A stretch of 64,000 bases of DNA. Origin: Paenibacillus sp. J23TS9 (lineage in GTDB: Bacteria > Bacillota > Bacilli > Paenibacillales > Paenibacillaceae). This document shows, in pieces, positions 44,063 through 53,850 of this stretch. Below the pieces are notes generated by a model. It worked only from the letters and a program-made list of their open reading frames with translations. It did no database searches and was not told the DNA's origin. Position 1 is the first letter of the stretch; every line of letters starts with the position of its first letter. The position numbers and the translations under genes are program-made. Location: positions 310,001 through 374,000 of the forward strand of contig NZ_BOSG01000006.1 of NCBI RefSeq assembly GCF_018403225.1. The letters run 5' to 3'.

Positions 44063-45376
44063 TCAGATCAAAATGTTATACAGATTTGAGTCCTTGTTCA
44101 GCTCGGTAAACTGCAGTCCCTTGCGGTTCATGCGCTCGATCAGCGGGATGTAGTCCTCTTTACTATTGAGCTCGATGCCGACAAGTGCCGGGCCGTTCTC
44201 TTTGTTATGCTTTTTGGTATATTCGAAGTTCGTAATATCGTCACCAGGGCCGAGAACGTCCTGGAGAAATTCACGTAATGCTCCCGAACGCTGCGGGAAA
44301 TTGATCATGAAGTAGTGCTTGATTCCTTCGTACATGAGTGAGCGTTCCTTGATCTCCTGCATCCGATCGATGTCGTTATTACCGCCGCTGATAATGCAGA
44401 CGACATTTTTGCCTTGAATTTGTTCGCTGTACAGATCGAGAGCCGCCACCGGCAGCGCACCTGCTGGCTCTACCACGATCGCATTTTCGTTGTACAGGTC
44501 GAGAATCGCTGAGCAGGCCTTGCCTTCCGGTACCTTCACGATATCATCAAGCTTGCTGGAGCAGATGGCGTACGGCATGTCCCCTACTCTTTTAACCGCA
44601 GCACCGTCTATAAATTTATCGATTTCCTTCAGGGTTACAACCTCTTTGCGCAGCAGCGCTTCGCTCATCGATGCAGCTCCTAAAGGCTCCACGCCGATCA
44701 CCTGTGTGGAAGGACTTACGGTCTTGATATACGTGCTCACGCCTGCTGCCAGGCCGCCACCGCCGATCGTGACGAACACATAGTCCGCCGGTGCGTTCAG
44801 GCTCTCCATGACTTCCATCGCGATCGTCCCGTTGCCGGCAATGATTTTTGGGGCATCGAACGGATGGATGAAGGTCAAGCCCTGTTCCTCACATGCCTTC
44901 ATCGCTTCCTCGGAAGCATCATCGAACGTGTCTCCAGTCAGGACGACCTCCACATTGCTGCCTCCAAAACGCTTCACCTGCTTCACCTTCTGGTTCGGCG
45001 TTGTGCTTGGCATATAAATTTTCCCCTGGATACCCAGTGCATTACAGGAAAAAGCTACGCCTTGGGCATGGTTGCCGGCGCTCGCGCATACGATGCCATT
45101 GGCCAGCTCTTCGGCAGATAAACTGCGGATCATGTTATATGCGCCGCGGATCTTGAAGGAGCGCACCACCTGCAGGTCTTCCCTTTTCAGATAAACATTA
45201 CATTTGTATTTCGCCGACAATACCGCATCATGCTGCAGCGGCGTACGTACGATAACCTCACGCAGCATATGATGCGCACGTACAATGTCCTCCATGGAAA
45301 CCATGTTCTCGATATTCTCACCTGATGGTACGGTATTCGGTATCTGGGCAGTCGTTTCATGCAGATTATCCTTCAT
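44063..45376 (-). CDS. ilvA: Threonine dehydratase (biosynthetic)
   Basis: This PLP enzyme deaminates threonine to 2-oxobutanoate, the first step of isoleucine synthesis. The PLP lysine lies in SFKIRGAYNMI, SAGNHAQGVAFS binds substrate, and GGGGLAAGVSTYI holds the phosphate loop. A C-terminal ACT-like domain (from HYFMINFPQRSGALREFL) gives isoleucine feedback control. The 437-residue length fits Bacillus IlvA. ATG 45376 is preceded by GAGGAG. No other ilv gene lies nearby and no T-box was seen in the short leader. Confidence 0.92.
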   Translation of the reverse strand: MKDNLHETTAQIPNTVPSGENIENMVSMEDIVRAHHMLREVIVRTPLQHDAVLSAKYKCNVYLKREDLQVVRSFKIRGAYNMIRSLSAEELANGIVCASAGNHAQGVAFSCNALGIQGKIYMPSTTPNQKVKQVKRFGGSNVEVVLTGDTFDDASEEAMKACEEQGLTFIHPFDAPKIIAGNGTIAMEVMESLNAPADYVFVTIGGGGLAAGVSTYIKTVSPSTQVIGVEPLGAASMSEALLRKEVVTLKEIDKFIDGAAVKRVGDMPYAICSSKLDDIVKVPEGKACSAILDLYNENAIVVEPAGALPVAALDLYSEQIQGKNVVCIISGGNNDIDRMQEIKERSLMYEGIKHYFMINFPQRSGALREFLQDVLGPGDDITNFEYTKKHNKENGPALVGIELNSKEDYIPLIERMNRKGLQFTELNKDSNLYNILI

Positions 45377-45516
45377 TTTTTCTCCTCACTCCATGAGCCC
45401 TCTTTTTAGTTGGTTCAGGGCTTTATTCAAATCATCACTGAAATGTTTGTTACACAGTACCGTACCTTTTTTACGGCCTTTTTTCAAGAGCGATTGTCCG
45501 TTTATCCTTCAAGGAG

Positions 45517-45556
45517 CAGCAAAAAACCTCCCGTCCACTACCGGACAAGAGGTTTA
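45517..45556 (-). terminator. Terminator after the mhqD-like gene
   Basis: On the minus strand AAACCTC..GTCC and GGAC..GAGGTTT pair and TTTTT follows. It lies just beyond the hydrolase stop. Confidence 0.85.
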
Positions 45557-45565
45557 GTTATAGTT

Positions 45566-46186
45566 TTAGAAACGGTTATCGAGCCAGTCGGAGGCTGCGT
45601 ACAGCTCCCTTTTGCTCAGCTGATGGCCCTGGTTATCCCAGTAGAGCTGAACTTCCGCGCCTGCTCCAGCAAGGAGAGATTCCAGCTCTTCCGTTTCGGA
45701 TACGGAACAGAGCGGGTCATTTTTGCCTGCGCCGATGAAGACCGGAACTCCGGTCAAATCCGGCAGCTGTTTACCGCGCAAAGGCACCATCGGATGCAGC
45801 AGTACAGCGCCCCAGAGCGCATTTTCGTAATGGAACAGCAGGCTCGCCGCAATATTGGCGCCGTTCGAGAAGCCAACCGCGATCATGCGGTCGCGTTGGA
45901 GTCCATACTCTCGTGCCGCTTCATCCAAAAAGTCATTAAGCTCTTTCGTCCGCAGAACGAGATCCTCTTCATCAAATACGCCCTCCGCTAATCTGCGGAA
46001 AAAGCGCGGCATACCATTTTCCGACACATTGCCGCGAACCCCCAGCACGGAGGACTCCGGCGACAGCATCTCGGCCAGCGGCAGCAGATCATGCTCATTT
46101 CCGCCAGTTCCGTGCAATAGAACCAGTACCGGCGCGGCCGGATCCGATCCTTCTTTGAAAATATGCTGCATGCTTAAATTGCTCAT
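45566..46186 (-). CDS. mhqD: MhqD-like phospholipase/carboxylesterase
   Basis: A 206-residue alpha/beta hydrolase with VLVLLHGTGGNEHDLL (oxyanion hole), the nucleophile elbow VGFSNGANIA, the Asp in GAGKNDPLCS, and the His in WDNQGHQLS. This matches MhqD of Bacillus, which belongs to the MhqR regulon for hydroquinone and other electrophile stress. ATG 46186 is chosen because GGAGGGAATATAAA precedes it. It follows the dioxygenase gene by one base gap, the usual mhqO-mhqD type pairing. Confidence 0.8.
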   Translation of the reverse strand: MSNLSMQHIFKEGSDPAAPVLVLLHGTGGNEHDLLPLAEMLSPESSVLGVRGNVSENGMPRFFRRLAEGVFDEEDLVLRTKELNDFLDEAAREYGLQRDRMIAVGFSNGANIAASLLFHYENALWGAVLLHPMVPLRGKQLPDLTGVPVFIGAGKNDPLCSVSETEELESLLAGAGAEVQLYWDNQGHQLSKRELYAASDWLDNRF

Positions 46187-46187
46187 T

Positions 46188-47128
46188 TTATATTCCCTCC
46201 ACTTCACGCACTTCAATCTTCGGTAAACCCTGTTCAATCAAATCCCGCTGCGGTTCATACCATTCCGGCAGCATCAGATGCGTACCAAGCTCATCATCGG
46301 CCTCATCACGCGCAAATCCTGGAGGATCCGTCGCGATTTCGAACAGAATACCACCCGGTTCACGGAAGTATATCGCATTGAAATACTGCCGGTCAATCAC
46401 CTGCGTCGGCTGAAACCCGATTTCTGCCAGCAGCTCCCGCCACTGCTCATGCTCTTCATAATCTTTGGCGCGCCATGCGATATGGTGAACCGTGCCTGCA
46501 CCGGGATTGCCCAGATTACATTCGCAGCATTGACATCGATGACATTACCGATATCCCCAAAGCCCTGAAAACGAACCAGTCCATTTTCTTCTCCCACACG
46601 CTGAAGCCCTAGGACCTTTTCAAGCACCATCATCGTATGCTCAGACGAGACGCTGCTCAGCATCGCACCGCCGAAGCCCTTAATGGCATGCTCTACAGGA
46701 ATTCCATTAAAGGACCAGCGGCTAGGCGTTCCCTCCCCGCGTTCTACGAGCTCAATCTGCAGACCCGACGGATCGGAAAAACGAATGAAATGTTCCCCAA
46801 AACGGGAGACGGATTCATGGTTGATTCCGAAGGAATCCAGCCGTTTACTCCAGAAGTCCATACTTCCTTTAGGCACCGCGTATACGGTAATGCTCACCTG
46901 TCCGCCGCCGATCTCGCCCGTTCTTGCGTTTTCTTGCGGGAAGAAGGTAATGATGGTGCCCGGACTTCCGTTTTCATTGCCAAAATACAAGTGGTATACT
47001 TCCGGGGCGTCAAAGTTAATGGTTTTCTTCACTAGACGTAGTCCCAATACACCGGCATGAAAATCGACATTTTGCTGGGCATTATTTACGAATGCCGTGA
47101 TATGATGAATGCCTGCTGTTTTTAACAT
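46188..47128 (-). pseudogene. mhqO: MhqO-type ring-cleavage dioxygenase with frameshift
   Basis: Two frames together encode a VOC-fold dioxygenase of about 312 residues. The first (47128 to about 46520) starts MLKTAGIHHITAFV and includes GLQRVGEENGLVRFQGFGD. The second (to 46188) has GAGTVHHIAWRAKD and ends IEVREVEGI. They meet near 46515-46518, where restoring one A (AATGTAATC to AATGTAAATC) repairs the frame to NVNLGNPGAG. Either a true 1-bp deletion or a sequencing error in a short A-run explains this. The upstream frame continues with about 30 unrelated residues. Family members help degrade quinones. Confidence 0.8.
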
Positions 47129-47185
47129 ATCCTTATTTCCTCCTTATGATCATTATTTCTTTAATTTAAGATTATTAATTATATA

Positions 47186-47206
47186 ATATATCAATTAGAG
47201 ATATAT
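47186..47206. promoter_or_regulatory. Inverted repeat upstream of mhqO
   Basis: ATATATC and GATATAT form a perfect 7-bp inverted repeat with a 7-bp spacer. It lies about 60 bp before the start and overlaps AT-rich promoter-like sequence. A MarR-family regulator such as MhqR could bind here (inference). Confidence 0.45.
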
Positions 47207-47300
47207 ATCAAGTGTTTAATGTGTTTGATTAATTCCTGTTCATGTTTTTAAAGATGAGGTCGCACTGAAGTCCATGAAGTCCATATCTTCTTATATCTCG

Positions 47301-47345
47301 AAAAAAGCCTCGCAGCTTCCAGCATCTTGGAAGTACGAGGCCTTT
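47301..47345 (-). terminator. Terminator of the purine operon
   Basis: GCCTCG and CGAGGC pair with an inner CTTCCA/TGGAAG stem. On the minus strand TTTTTT follows, about 20 nt after the purD stop. Confidence 0.9.
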
Positions 47346-47362
47346 ATTTTAGTTACATGATC

Positions 47363-48637
47363 TTAGACGAGCGCTTTCGCGGCGATATCCGTCCGGTTTT
47401 GCTTGCCGCTGAACGTAATCTGCTCTGCCTGCTCATAAGCTTTTGCGCGGGCCTCGGCAATGCCGGAACCCAATCCTACGACACCAAGCACACGGCCGCC
47501 ATTTGTCACATACTGACCTTGTTCATTCCGGGCTGTGCCGGCATGGAACACAAGCGCATCTGCTTCGTTTCCGGACGCCTCTAGTCCCTCGATTGGAAGC
47601 CCTTTGGGATAAGATGCCGGATAACCTTCGGAAGCAAGCACGACGCAGACCGCAGCCTCATCGCTCCACTCGATTTCCACATCGGACAGTGTTCCATTCA
47701 CCGCAGCGAGAAATATGTCCAGCAGATCGCTCTCCAGACGCGGCAGCACGACCTGTGTTTCGGGATCACCGAAACGGGCATTGAATTCAACCGTTGTCGG
47801 CGTTCCATCCGGCTGTATCATCAAACCGGCGAACAGTATACCGCGGAATGGACGGCCTTCAGCCACCATGGCCTTAGCCGTTGGCTTGATGATATTCTCG
47901 ATCGCATGCTCGATAATTGCCGGATCAATATGCGGCAGAGGCGAATAGGTGCCCATGCCTCCTGTATTGGGACCGCGGTCGCCGTCGAATACCGGCTTGT
48001 GATCCTGGGCAGCTGGCATTGGACGTACCGTTTCCCCATCTACAAAAGAAAGGATCGACATTTCCTGTCCCTCCAGAAACTGCTCAATGACAACCTGTGC
48101 TCCTGATTCGCCAAATACTTTGGCAACCATAATGTCATGCAGCGCCTGCTGCGCTTCTTCCATCGTTCGTGCCACGGTCACGCCTTTTCCTGCCGCAAGT
48201 CCATCCGCTTTAATAACAATCGGGGCTTTTTGCGTATCTAAGTAGGCAAGAGCCTCCTCATAGCTGTCGAATTTCTCATAAGCCGCAGTCGGGATATTGT
48301 ATTTGTGAAGCAGATCCTTCATGAAGGTTTTGCTGCCTTCGATTTCTGCCGCATTCTTGCGTGGTCCGAATACCGGAATTTCCTTCGCTTCGAACGCATC
48401 GACAATCCCATCCGCCAGCGGATCATCCGGACCGACAACCACCAGTCCGACTTGTTTCTCGGCTGCAAAGGCCGTGAGCTTGTCGAATTCATTCACAGCA
48501 ATCGGTACACACTCCGCAATCTGCCCGATCCCGGCATTTCCCGGTGCGCAGTAAATACGGCCTGCCTTTGTGCTTTTATTCAGCGCCCATACGATTGCAT
48601 GCTCGCGGCCTCCGCCGCCAATGACCAAAATATCCAT
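47363..48637 (-). CDS. purD: Phosphoribosylamine-glycine ligase
   Basis: This ATP-grasp enzyme joins glycine to 5-phosphoribosylamine, the second step of IMP synthesis. It opens VIGGGGREHAI and contains IVIKADGLAAGKGVTVA, GDRGPNTGGMGTYSP, and NARFGDPETQVVLP. At 424 residues the length is normal. It is the last gene of the operon and starts at ATG 48637 with AGGAGG five bases upstream. A 138-bp spacer separates it from purH. Confidence 0.96.
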   Translation of the reverse strand: MDILVIGGGGREHAIVWALNKSTKAGRIYCAPGNAGIGQIAECVPIAVNEFDKLTAFAAEKQVGLVVVGPDDPLADGIVDAFEAKEIPVFGPRKNAAEIEGSKTFMKDLLHKYNIPTAAYEKFDSYEEALAYLDTQKAPIVIKADGLAAGKGVTVARTMEEAQQALHDIMVAKVFGESGAQVVIEQFLEGQEMSILSFVDGETVRPMPAAQDHKPVFDGDRGPNTGGMGTYSPLPHIDPAIIEHAIENIIKPTAKAMVAEGRPFRGILFAGLMIQPDGTPTTVEFNARFGDPETQVVLPRLESDLLDIFLAAVNGTLSDVEIEWSDEAAVCVVLASEGYPASYPKGLPIEGLEASGNEADALVFHAGTARNEQGQYVTNGGRVLGVVGLGSGIAEARAKAYEQAEQITFSGKQNRTDIAAKALV

Positions 48638-48775
48638 GTCCGCCTCCTGTTCCTATCCCGGTTATATTTCAGGCTCCACCCAAGCTGCCTTCAAACTGCA
48701 GCAGGCGGAGCCCGTTTTCAATCTCATATGTCTTCTCTATTTATGACCATTCTGGCCTTTATCTCTATGGATCAA

Positions 48776-50323
48776 TTAGTGTTTAAAATGTCTCACGCCG
48801 GTAAATACCATGGCGATGCCGTATTCGTTTGCCACTTTAATGGACTCTTCATCCTTGATGGAGCCGCCTGGCTGAATGACGGCGGTAATGCCTGCTTTCG
48901 CTGCAAACTCAAGCGTGTCGCCCATTGGGAAGAATGCATCGGATGCCAGAACGGAGCCTTTGGCTTTCTCTCCTGCCTGTTCGATGGCTATTTTGGCCGA
49001 GCCAACACGGTTCATTTGTCCCGCGCCGACGCCTACGGTCATGTTGTCAGCGGCAAGAATGATCGCATTTGATTTCACATGCTTAACGACTTTCCACCCG
49101 AAGAGAAGCTGCTTCAGTTCCTCTGGCGTAGGCTGACGGTCGGTCACGACCTTCAGATCAGCCGCATCCAGTGCATGGACGTCGCTTTCCTGCACGACCA
49201 TGCCGCCGTCGATGGATGTCACGACATAACTGCTCTTACGCTCACGGGAAGAGCCGAATTCACCCATTTTTAGCAAGCGGATGTTTTTCTTTTTCGTCAA
49301 TATTTCGAGCGCTTCCTCGGTGAAGTCCGGTGCAAGCACGATTTCAAGGAAAATCTCGCTGAGCAGCTTCGCCGTATCGCTGTCGATCATACGGTTCGCA
49401 GCCACGATGCCGCCAAAGATTGAAGTTGGATCAGCGCTGTATGCCTTTTGATAGGCCTCCAGGATGCTTTCGCCTACACCCACACCGCAAGGATTCATAT
49501 GCTTAACGGCTACCACCGTTGGCTCGTCAAACTCTTTCACGATTTGCAGCGCTGCATTGGCATCATTAATGTTGTTGTAGGAAAGTTCTTTGCCATGAAG
49601 CTGCTCAGCTGTCGTCAACGTGCCTGCAGGAGCCAGCGGTTTGCGGTAAAACGCAGCTTTCTGATGCGGATTTTCCCCGTAGCGGAGGTCCTGAATTTTT
49701 TCGTAGGTCACTGTGTAGCGCTCTGGGAGCGGTTCGCCAGTTACATTCGACATGTAATCGGAAATAAGGGCGTCGTATGCGCCAGTATGGCGGAAGACTT
49801 TGGCTGCAAGCTGTTTGCGTGTATCAAGGGTTGTATCCCCTTGTTCGCGGATCTGCTGAACAACAGTACCGTAATCATCGGAATCCACAACCACGGTCAC
49901 AAACGCGTGATTTTTGGCTGCCGAGCGGAGCATGGTTGGACCGCCGATATCGATATTTTCAATCGCGTCCTCATACGTTACATCCGGCTTGGCGATGGTT
50001 TCCTGGAAAGGATACAGGTTAACGACAACCAGATCGATATAATCCAGTCCCAGATCCTTCATCTGCTGCTGATGCTCTTCGCTGTCACGAACGGCCAGCA
50101 GTCCACTGTGTACCGCAGGATGGAGAGTTTTGACACGGCCGTCCAAAATTTCAGGAAATCCCGTCACGTCGGAAATACCGATGACTGGCACGCCTTCTTT
50201 CGCCAGCAGACTCTTCGTTCCGCCTGTCGAAATAATTTCCACGCCGAGTGTAGACAGCTCACGGCAAAAATCTACGATGCCCTTCTTATCCGAAACGCTA
50301 ACCAGAGCTCTTTTTATACCCAC
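48776..50323 (-). CDS. purH: Bifunctional AICAR transformylase/IMP cyclohydrolase
   Basis: The enzyme carries out the last two steps of IMP synthesis. The N-terminal MGS-like cyclohydrolase domain starts [16 protein letters not shown] and has [14 protein letters not shown]. The C-terminal transformylase has the catalytic [13 protein letters not shown]. At 515 residues it is full length. It starts at GTG 50323 with AAGGAGGAG upstream and lies 294 bp after purN. Confidence 0.96.
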   Translation of the reverse strand: MGIKRALVSVSDKKGIVDFCRELSTLGVEIISTGGTKSLLAKEGVPVIGISDVTGFPEILDGRVKTLHPAVHSGLLAVRDSEEHQQQMKDLGLDYIDLVVVNLYPFQETIAKPDVTYEDAIENIDIGGPTMLRSAAKNHAFVTVVVDSDDYGTVVQQIREQGDTTLDTRKQLAAKVFRHTGAYDALISDYMSNVTGEPLPERYTVTYEKIQDLRYGENPHQKAAFYRKPLAPAGTLTTAEQLHGKELSYNNINDANAALQIVKEFDEPTVVAVKHMNPCGVGVGESILEAYQKAYSADPTSIFGGIVAANRMIDSDTAKLLSEIFLEIVLAPDFTEEALEILTKKKNIRLLKMGEFGSSRERKSSYVVTSIDGGMVVQESDVHALDAADLKVVTDRQPTPEELKQLLFGWKVVKHVKSNAIILAADNMTVGVGAGQMNRVGSAKIAIEQAGEKAKGSVLASDAFFPMGDTLEFAAKAGITAVIQPGGSIKDEESIKVANEYGIAMVFTGVRHFKH

Positions 50324-50617
50324 AATATGCTCCTCCTTTATAGTTGAGGCTAATGCAATCCTGCTTATCGCGATTCATTGACCCAATATATAGATCATAT
50401 CTTCCGTTTACGTTGATATATTGAGTTTAATAAGCTGCTATCCGGCTTGCCCTAATCCCCTCGCGTAAAAACGCTAACTTTCGATGGACCGTTATTTATT
50501 TCCCGAGAAATATCGAATGCACGTACCCAGAGAGCCTACGTTTGAAACCTACTTGCTGACAAAAAATTAAAATAATTACGGGATGCGCCGAACTTGTCGT
50601 CTCAGCAATGTTCCTGC
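50324..50617. other. 294-bp gap inside the purine operon
   Basis: This spacer is unusually long for the operon. CAATATAT at 50384-50391 and ATATATTG at 50416-50423 form an inverted repeat around 24 nt. No terminator, promoter or small gene could be supported. Confidence 0.4.
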
Positions 50618-51238
50618 TTAACCTTTCCTCGCTACCGTCACCTGTCTGCCTTCAAGCTGCACAAGACCTTCGGCAAACCAGGAGACAACCTCTGGATACA
50701 GCTCTCTTTCGACGCCATGCACAGCCTGGGCGAACGACTCAGCCGTTTCTCCAGAGACGATATGAATCGCCTTCTGTGCGATGATCGGGCCTGTATCCAT
50801 GCCTTCGTCTACAAAATGAACGGTGACGCCGCTCAGCTTCACGCCGTAGTCCAGCGCTTGTCCGATGGCATTTTTGCCCGGGAAAGCAGGCAGAAGAGAA
50901 GGATGAATGTTGATAAGACGTCCTTTGTACTGATGGACGATAACCGGCGTCAACAGCCGCATATACCCCGCTAGCACCACCAGATTCACCTGCAGCTCTT
51001 CGAGCCGCAAGACAATTTCATGCTCATAAGCTTCACGCGACTCGTAATCCTTGGGATTAAATTGATGGGTCGAAATGCCAAGCTGCTCGGCACGCCGTAC
51101 TACGGGTGCGGAAGGCTTGTCACAGACAAGCAGCGCAATCTCCGCTCCGCCGAGACGGCCTGCGCTTGCCGCTTCCGCCAAAGCTTGAAAATTGCTGCCC
51201 TCGCCGGAAGCAAACACAGCAATACGATAAGTGCTCAT
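50618..51238 (-). CDS. purN: Phosphoribosylglycinamide formyltransferase
   Basis: This enzyme transfers a formyl group from 10-formyltetrahydrofolate to GAR. The 206 residues include FASGEGSNFQAL, the active-site INIHPSLLPAFPG and the Asp in FVDEGMDTGPI. Its ATG shares its A with the purM stop, so the two genes are translationally coupled. Confidence 0.95.
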   Translation of the reverse strand: MSTYRIAVFASGEGSNFQALAEAASAGRLGGAEIALLVCDKPSAPVVRRAEQLGISTHQFNPKDYESREAYEHEIVLRLEELQVNLVVLAGYMRLLTPVIVHQYKGRLINIHPSLLPAFPGKNAIGQALDYGVKLSGVTVHFVDEGMDTGPIIAQKAIHIVSGETAESFAQAVHGVERELYPEVVSWFAEGLVQLEGRQVTVARKG

Positions 51239-52278
51239 TAAACGTCAGCTCCCGTAAAGGTCACGACCGATTCACCTGAAGTAACCTTTCCGATGATATA
51301 CGCCTCTTCGCCTTGCTCCTTCAACAATCCGACTGCCTTCTCCGCATCCTCAGCTGCCACGACAAGCACCAATCCAATGCCCATATTGAAGGTGGTAAAC
51401 ATATCCCGGTTTGTAATGCCGCCTTTGCTTTGCATCAGCTCGAATATCGGAAGAATCGGCCAGGAGCCATATTCGATGTCGACATTCACATCATCAGGCA
51501 GCATCCGCGGAATATTTTCAATAAACCCGCCGCCGGTGATATGTGCCATGCCTTTAATCTGCAGCTTTTCAAGCAGAGCAAGCAGCGGTTTGACATAGAT
51601 TTTCGTAGGCTCGAGAAGTGTATCTCCCAATATGCCGCCGAGCTCAGGGATCGAATCATGCAGGCTGTATCCCTGCTGCTCCAGCAGCAGCTTCCGAACG
51701 AGGGAGAAGCCATTGCTGTGTACTCCGCTGGATGCCAGGCCAATCACGGTGTCGCCGGAAGCGATCGTGGAGCCGTTGATGATTTTGCTCTTGTCGACCA
51801 CACCCACCGTGAAGCCTGCGATATCGTATTCGCCTTCCGAATACATGCCAGGCATTTCTGCCGTTTCGCCGCCGATCAAAGCACAGCCGGATTGATGACA
51901 GCCTTCAGCGATACCTGCAACGATCGCTTCGATCTTTTCAGGCACGACCTTGTCACAGGCGAGATAATCCAGGAAGAAAAGCGGCTCTGCGCCCTGAACG
52001 ATAATATCGTTTACGCACATTGCAACCGCATCGATGCCGATGGTATCATGACGGTCCATGGCAAAAGCGATTTTCAGCTTTGTGCCAACCCCATCTGTTC
52101 CCGATACGAGCACAGGCTCCTCATACTTATCCTTGTTCAATCCGAACAACCCGCCAAAACCGCCAAGATCGGTCATGACTTCAGGACGGAACGTCCGCTT
52201 CACATGCTTCTTCATGCGCTCTACCGCTTCATTGCCTGCCGCAATATCGACACCAGCATTTTTATAGGCCTCTGACAC
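51238..52278 (-). CDS. purM: Phosphoribosylformylglycinamidine cyclo-ligase (AIR synthetase)
   Basis: This ATP-dependent enzyme closes the imidazole ring to form [18 protein letters not shown] and the [11 protein letters not shown] motif are conserved, and the 346 residues are the normal length. I prefer GTG 52278 ([14 protein letters not shown] as in homologues); a GTG at 52290 lies directly against the ribosome binding site. It is 90 bp after purF. Confidence 0.94.
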   Translation of the reverse strand: MSEAYKNAGVDIAAGNEAVERMKKHVKRTFRPEVMTDLGGFGGLFGLNKDKYEEPVLVSGTDGVGTKLKIAFAMDRHDTIGIDAVAMCVNDIIVQGAEPLFFLDYLACDKVVPEKIEAIVAGIAEGCHQSGCALIGGETAEMPGMYSEGEYDIAGFTVGVVDKSKIINGSTIASGDTVIGLASSGVHSNGFSLVRKLLLEQQGYSLHDSIPELGGILGDTLLEPTKIYVKPLLALLEKLQIKGMAHITGGGFIENIPRMLPDDVNVDIEYGSWPILPIFELMQSKGGITNRDMFTTFNMGIGLVLVVAAEDAEKAVGLLKEQGEEAYIIGKVTSGESVVTFTGADV

Positions 52279-52368
52279 TTCCCACGACACTTCCCTTCAG
52301 CAAAGTATTTATCACTTTCGTTCGTACAGTCCATTAGCAACCTGATAAATGATTCATATATTTAATGA

Positions 52369-53850
52369 TTAACAGCTGCAGCCAAACTTCTCTTCCCCGT
52401 TGAAGTCTATGCGCGTCGGATAATCATTATCGAAGCAGGCCAGACATAGACCGCCCTTGTGATCTTCCGCGTTATTGCCCGCAATCGCCGTGATCAAACC
52501 TTCAGGGCTCAGGAATGCAAGCGAGTCCGCATTGATCTCACGACAAATTTCTTCGATAGATCGTGACGATGCGATCAGCTCACGCCGGTCCGGTGTATCG
52601 ATACCATAGAAGCATGGATTTTTGAACGGCGGCGATGTGATCCGTACATGGACCTCGAGAGCACCCGCTTCACGAAGCAGGTTGACGATCCGGCGAGACG
52701 TCGTGCCGCGCACGATGGAGTCATCGATCATGACTACACGCTGCCCTTCCACCACGCGGCGTACCGCGCTCAGCTTCATCTTCACGCCCTGCTCGCGCAG
52801 TTCCTGGCTTGGCTGGATGAAGGTCCGGCCCGTGTATTTGTTCTTGATCAGCCCAAGCTCGTAAGGAATGCCTGTCTGTTCCGCGTAGCCAATGGCCGCC
52901 GAAATGCTCGAATCCGGAACCCCTGTCACAATGTCCGCGTCCACAAACGATTCCAGAGCCATGCGGCTGCCCATACGCTTACGCGCGGAGTGCTGGTTGG
53001 AGCCGTTCATATCACTGTCGGGCCGTGCAAAATAGATATATTCCATCGCACACAACGCCTTGCGATGCTTTTTCTCTTCAAAACGATCCTCTTGCAATCC
53101 GTCACGGTCCAGCACAAGCAGCTCGCCTGGCTCGATATCCCGAATGGATTCGGCACCGATGGTTTCGAACGCACAAGTCTCGGAAGCAAAGATATAAGCA
53201 TCACCGAGCTTGCCCATCGTCAGAGGTCTCAGACCATGCGGATCGGAAGCCACCAGCAGTTTGTCATTGGTCATAATCATGAACGCATATCCACCGACAA
53301 TTCGGTTAAAGGCATCCTTGGCCGCCTCCACAAGATCTTTTGAGGAGCGCGCAATCAGATGGGCAATAACTTCCGTATCACTTGTCGTCTGAAAAATCGA
53401 TCCGCTCTCTTCCAGCTCGCGCCGGATTTGCGGTGCATTCACGATATTGCCGTTGGTCGCCACGGCAAGGTCACCCGCGCGGTACTTAAAGACCAGCGGC
53501 TGGGCATTCGTCAGCTTACTGTCTCCGCTGGTTGAATAGCGCACATGACCAATGGAGATGGATCCGGTCAGAGACGCCAAGGTATCCTTGTCGAATACCT
53601 CCTTCACCAGACCCATGCCGCGGTGGTAATGGAATTCGTCACCGTTGCTGACGCAGATCCCCGCGCTTTCCTCACCGCGATGCTGAAGGGCGTGAAGCCC
53701 ATAATAGGACAAGGATGCGGCATCCGGGTGTCCATAGACCCCGAATACGCCGCATTCTTCCTTCAATTTGTCGAACAGGCCTTCCTTGCCTGCCCCTTCG
53801 TTATAATAGTCTCCGGTCCACAGCGTTTGCGGTGCTATTTCATGAGACAT
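52369..53850 (-). CDS. purF: Amidophosphoribosyltransferase
   Basis: This is the committed step of purine synthesis, making phosphoribosylamine from PRPP and glutamine. A propeptide ends before the catalytic Cys of ECGVFGVYG (near residue 33), as in the Bacillus type. [14 protein letters not shown] binds PRPP. Cys residues in [11 protein letters not shown] and the C-terminal GCSC are the iron-sulfur ligands. The 493 residues overlap the end of purL by 16 bp. Confidence 0.96.
   Translation of the reverse strand: MSHEIAPQTLWTGDYYNEGAGKEGLFDKLKEECGVFGVYGHPDAASLSYYGLHALQHRGEESAGICVSNGDEFHYHRGMGLVKEVFDKDTLASLTGSISIGHVRYSTSGDSKLTNAQPLVFKYRAGDLAVATNGNIVNAPQIRRELEESGSIFQTTSDTEVIAHLIARSSKDLVEAAKDAFNRIVGGYAFMIMTNDKLLVASDPHGLRPLTMGKLGDAYIFASETCAFETIGAESIRDIEPGELLVLDRDGLQEDRFEEKKHRKALCAMEYIYFARPDSDMNGSNQHSARKRMGSRMALESFVDADIVTGVPDSSISAAIGYAEQTGIPYELGLIKNKYTGRTFIQPSQELREQGVKMKLSAVRRVVEGQRVVMIDDSIVRGTTSRRIVNLLREAGALEVHVRITSPPFKNPCFYGIDTPDRRELIASSRSIEEICREINADSLAFLSPEGLITAIAGNNAEDHKGGLCLACFDNDYPTRIDFNGEEKFGCSC

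Noticed and set aside
45377..45516. T-box or attenuator before ilvA
   Set aside because: The leader is short, lacks the T-box sequence and specifier loop, and the nearby hairpin is the terminator of the following convergent-side gene.
49448..50347. Plus-strand 299-codon frame opposite purH
   Set aside because: Antisense to purH, with no start signal and no recognisable domain.
51313..52275. Plus-strand 320-codon frame opposite purM
   Set aside because: Antisense frame with no ribosome binding site and random composition.
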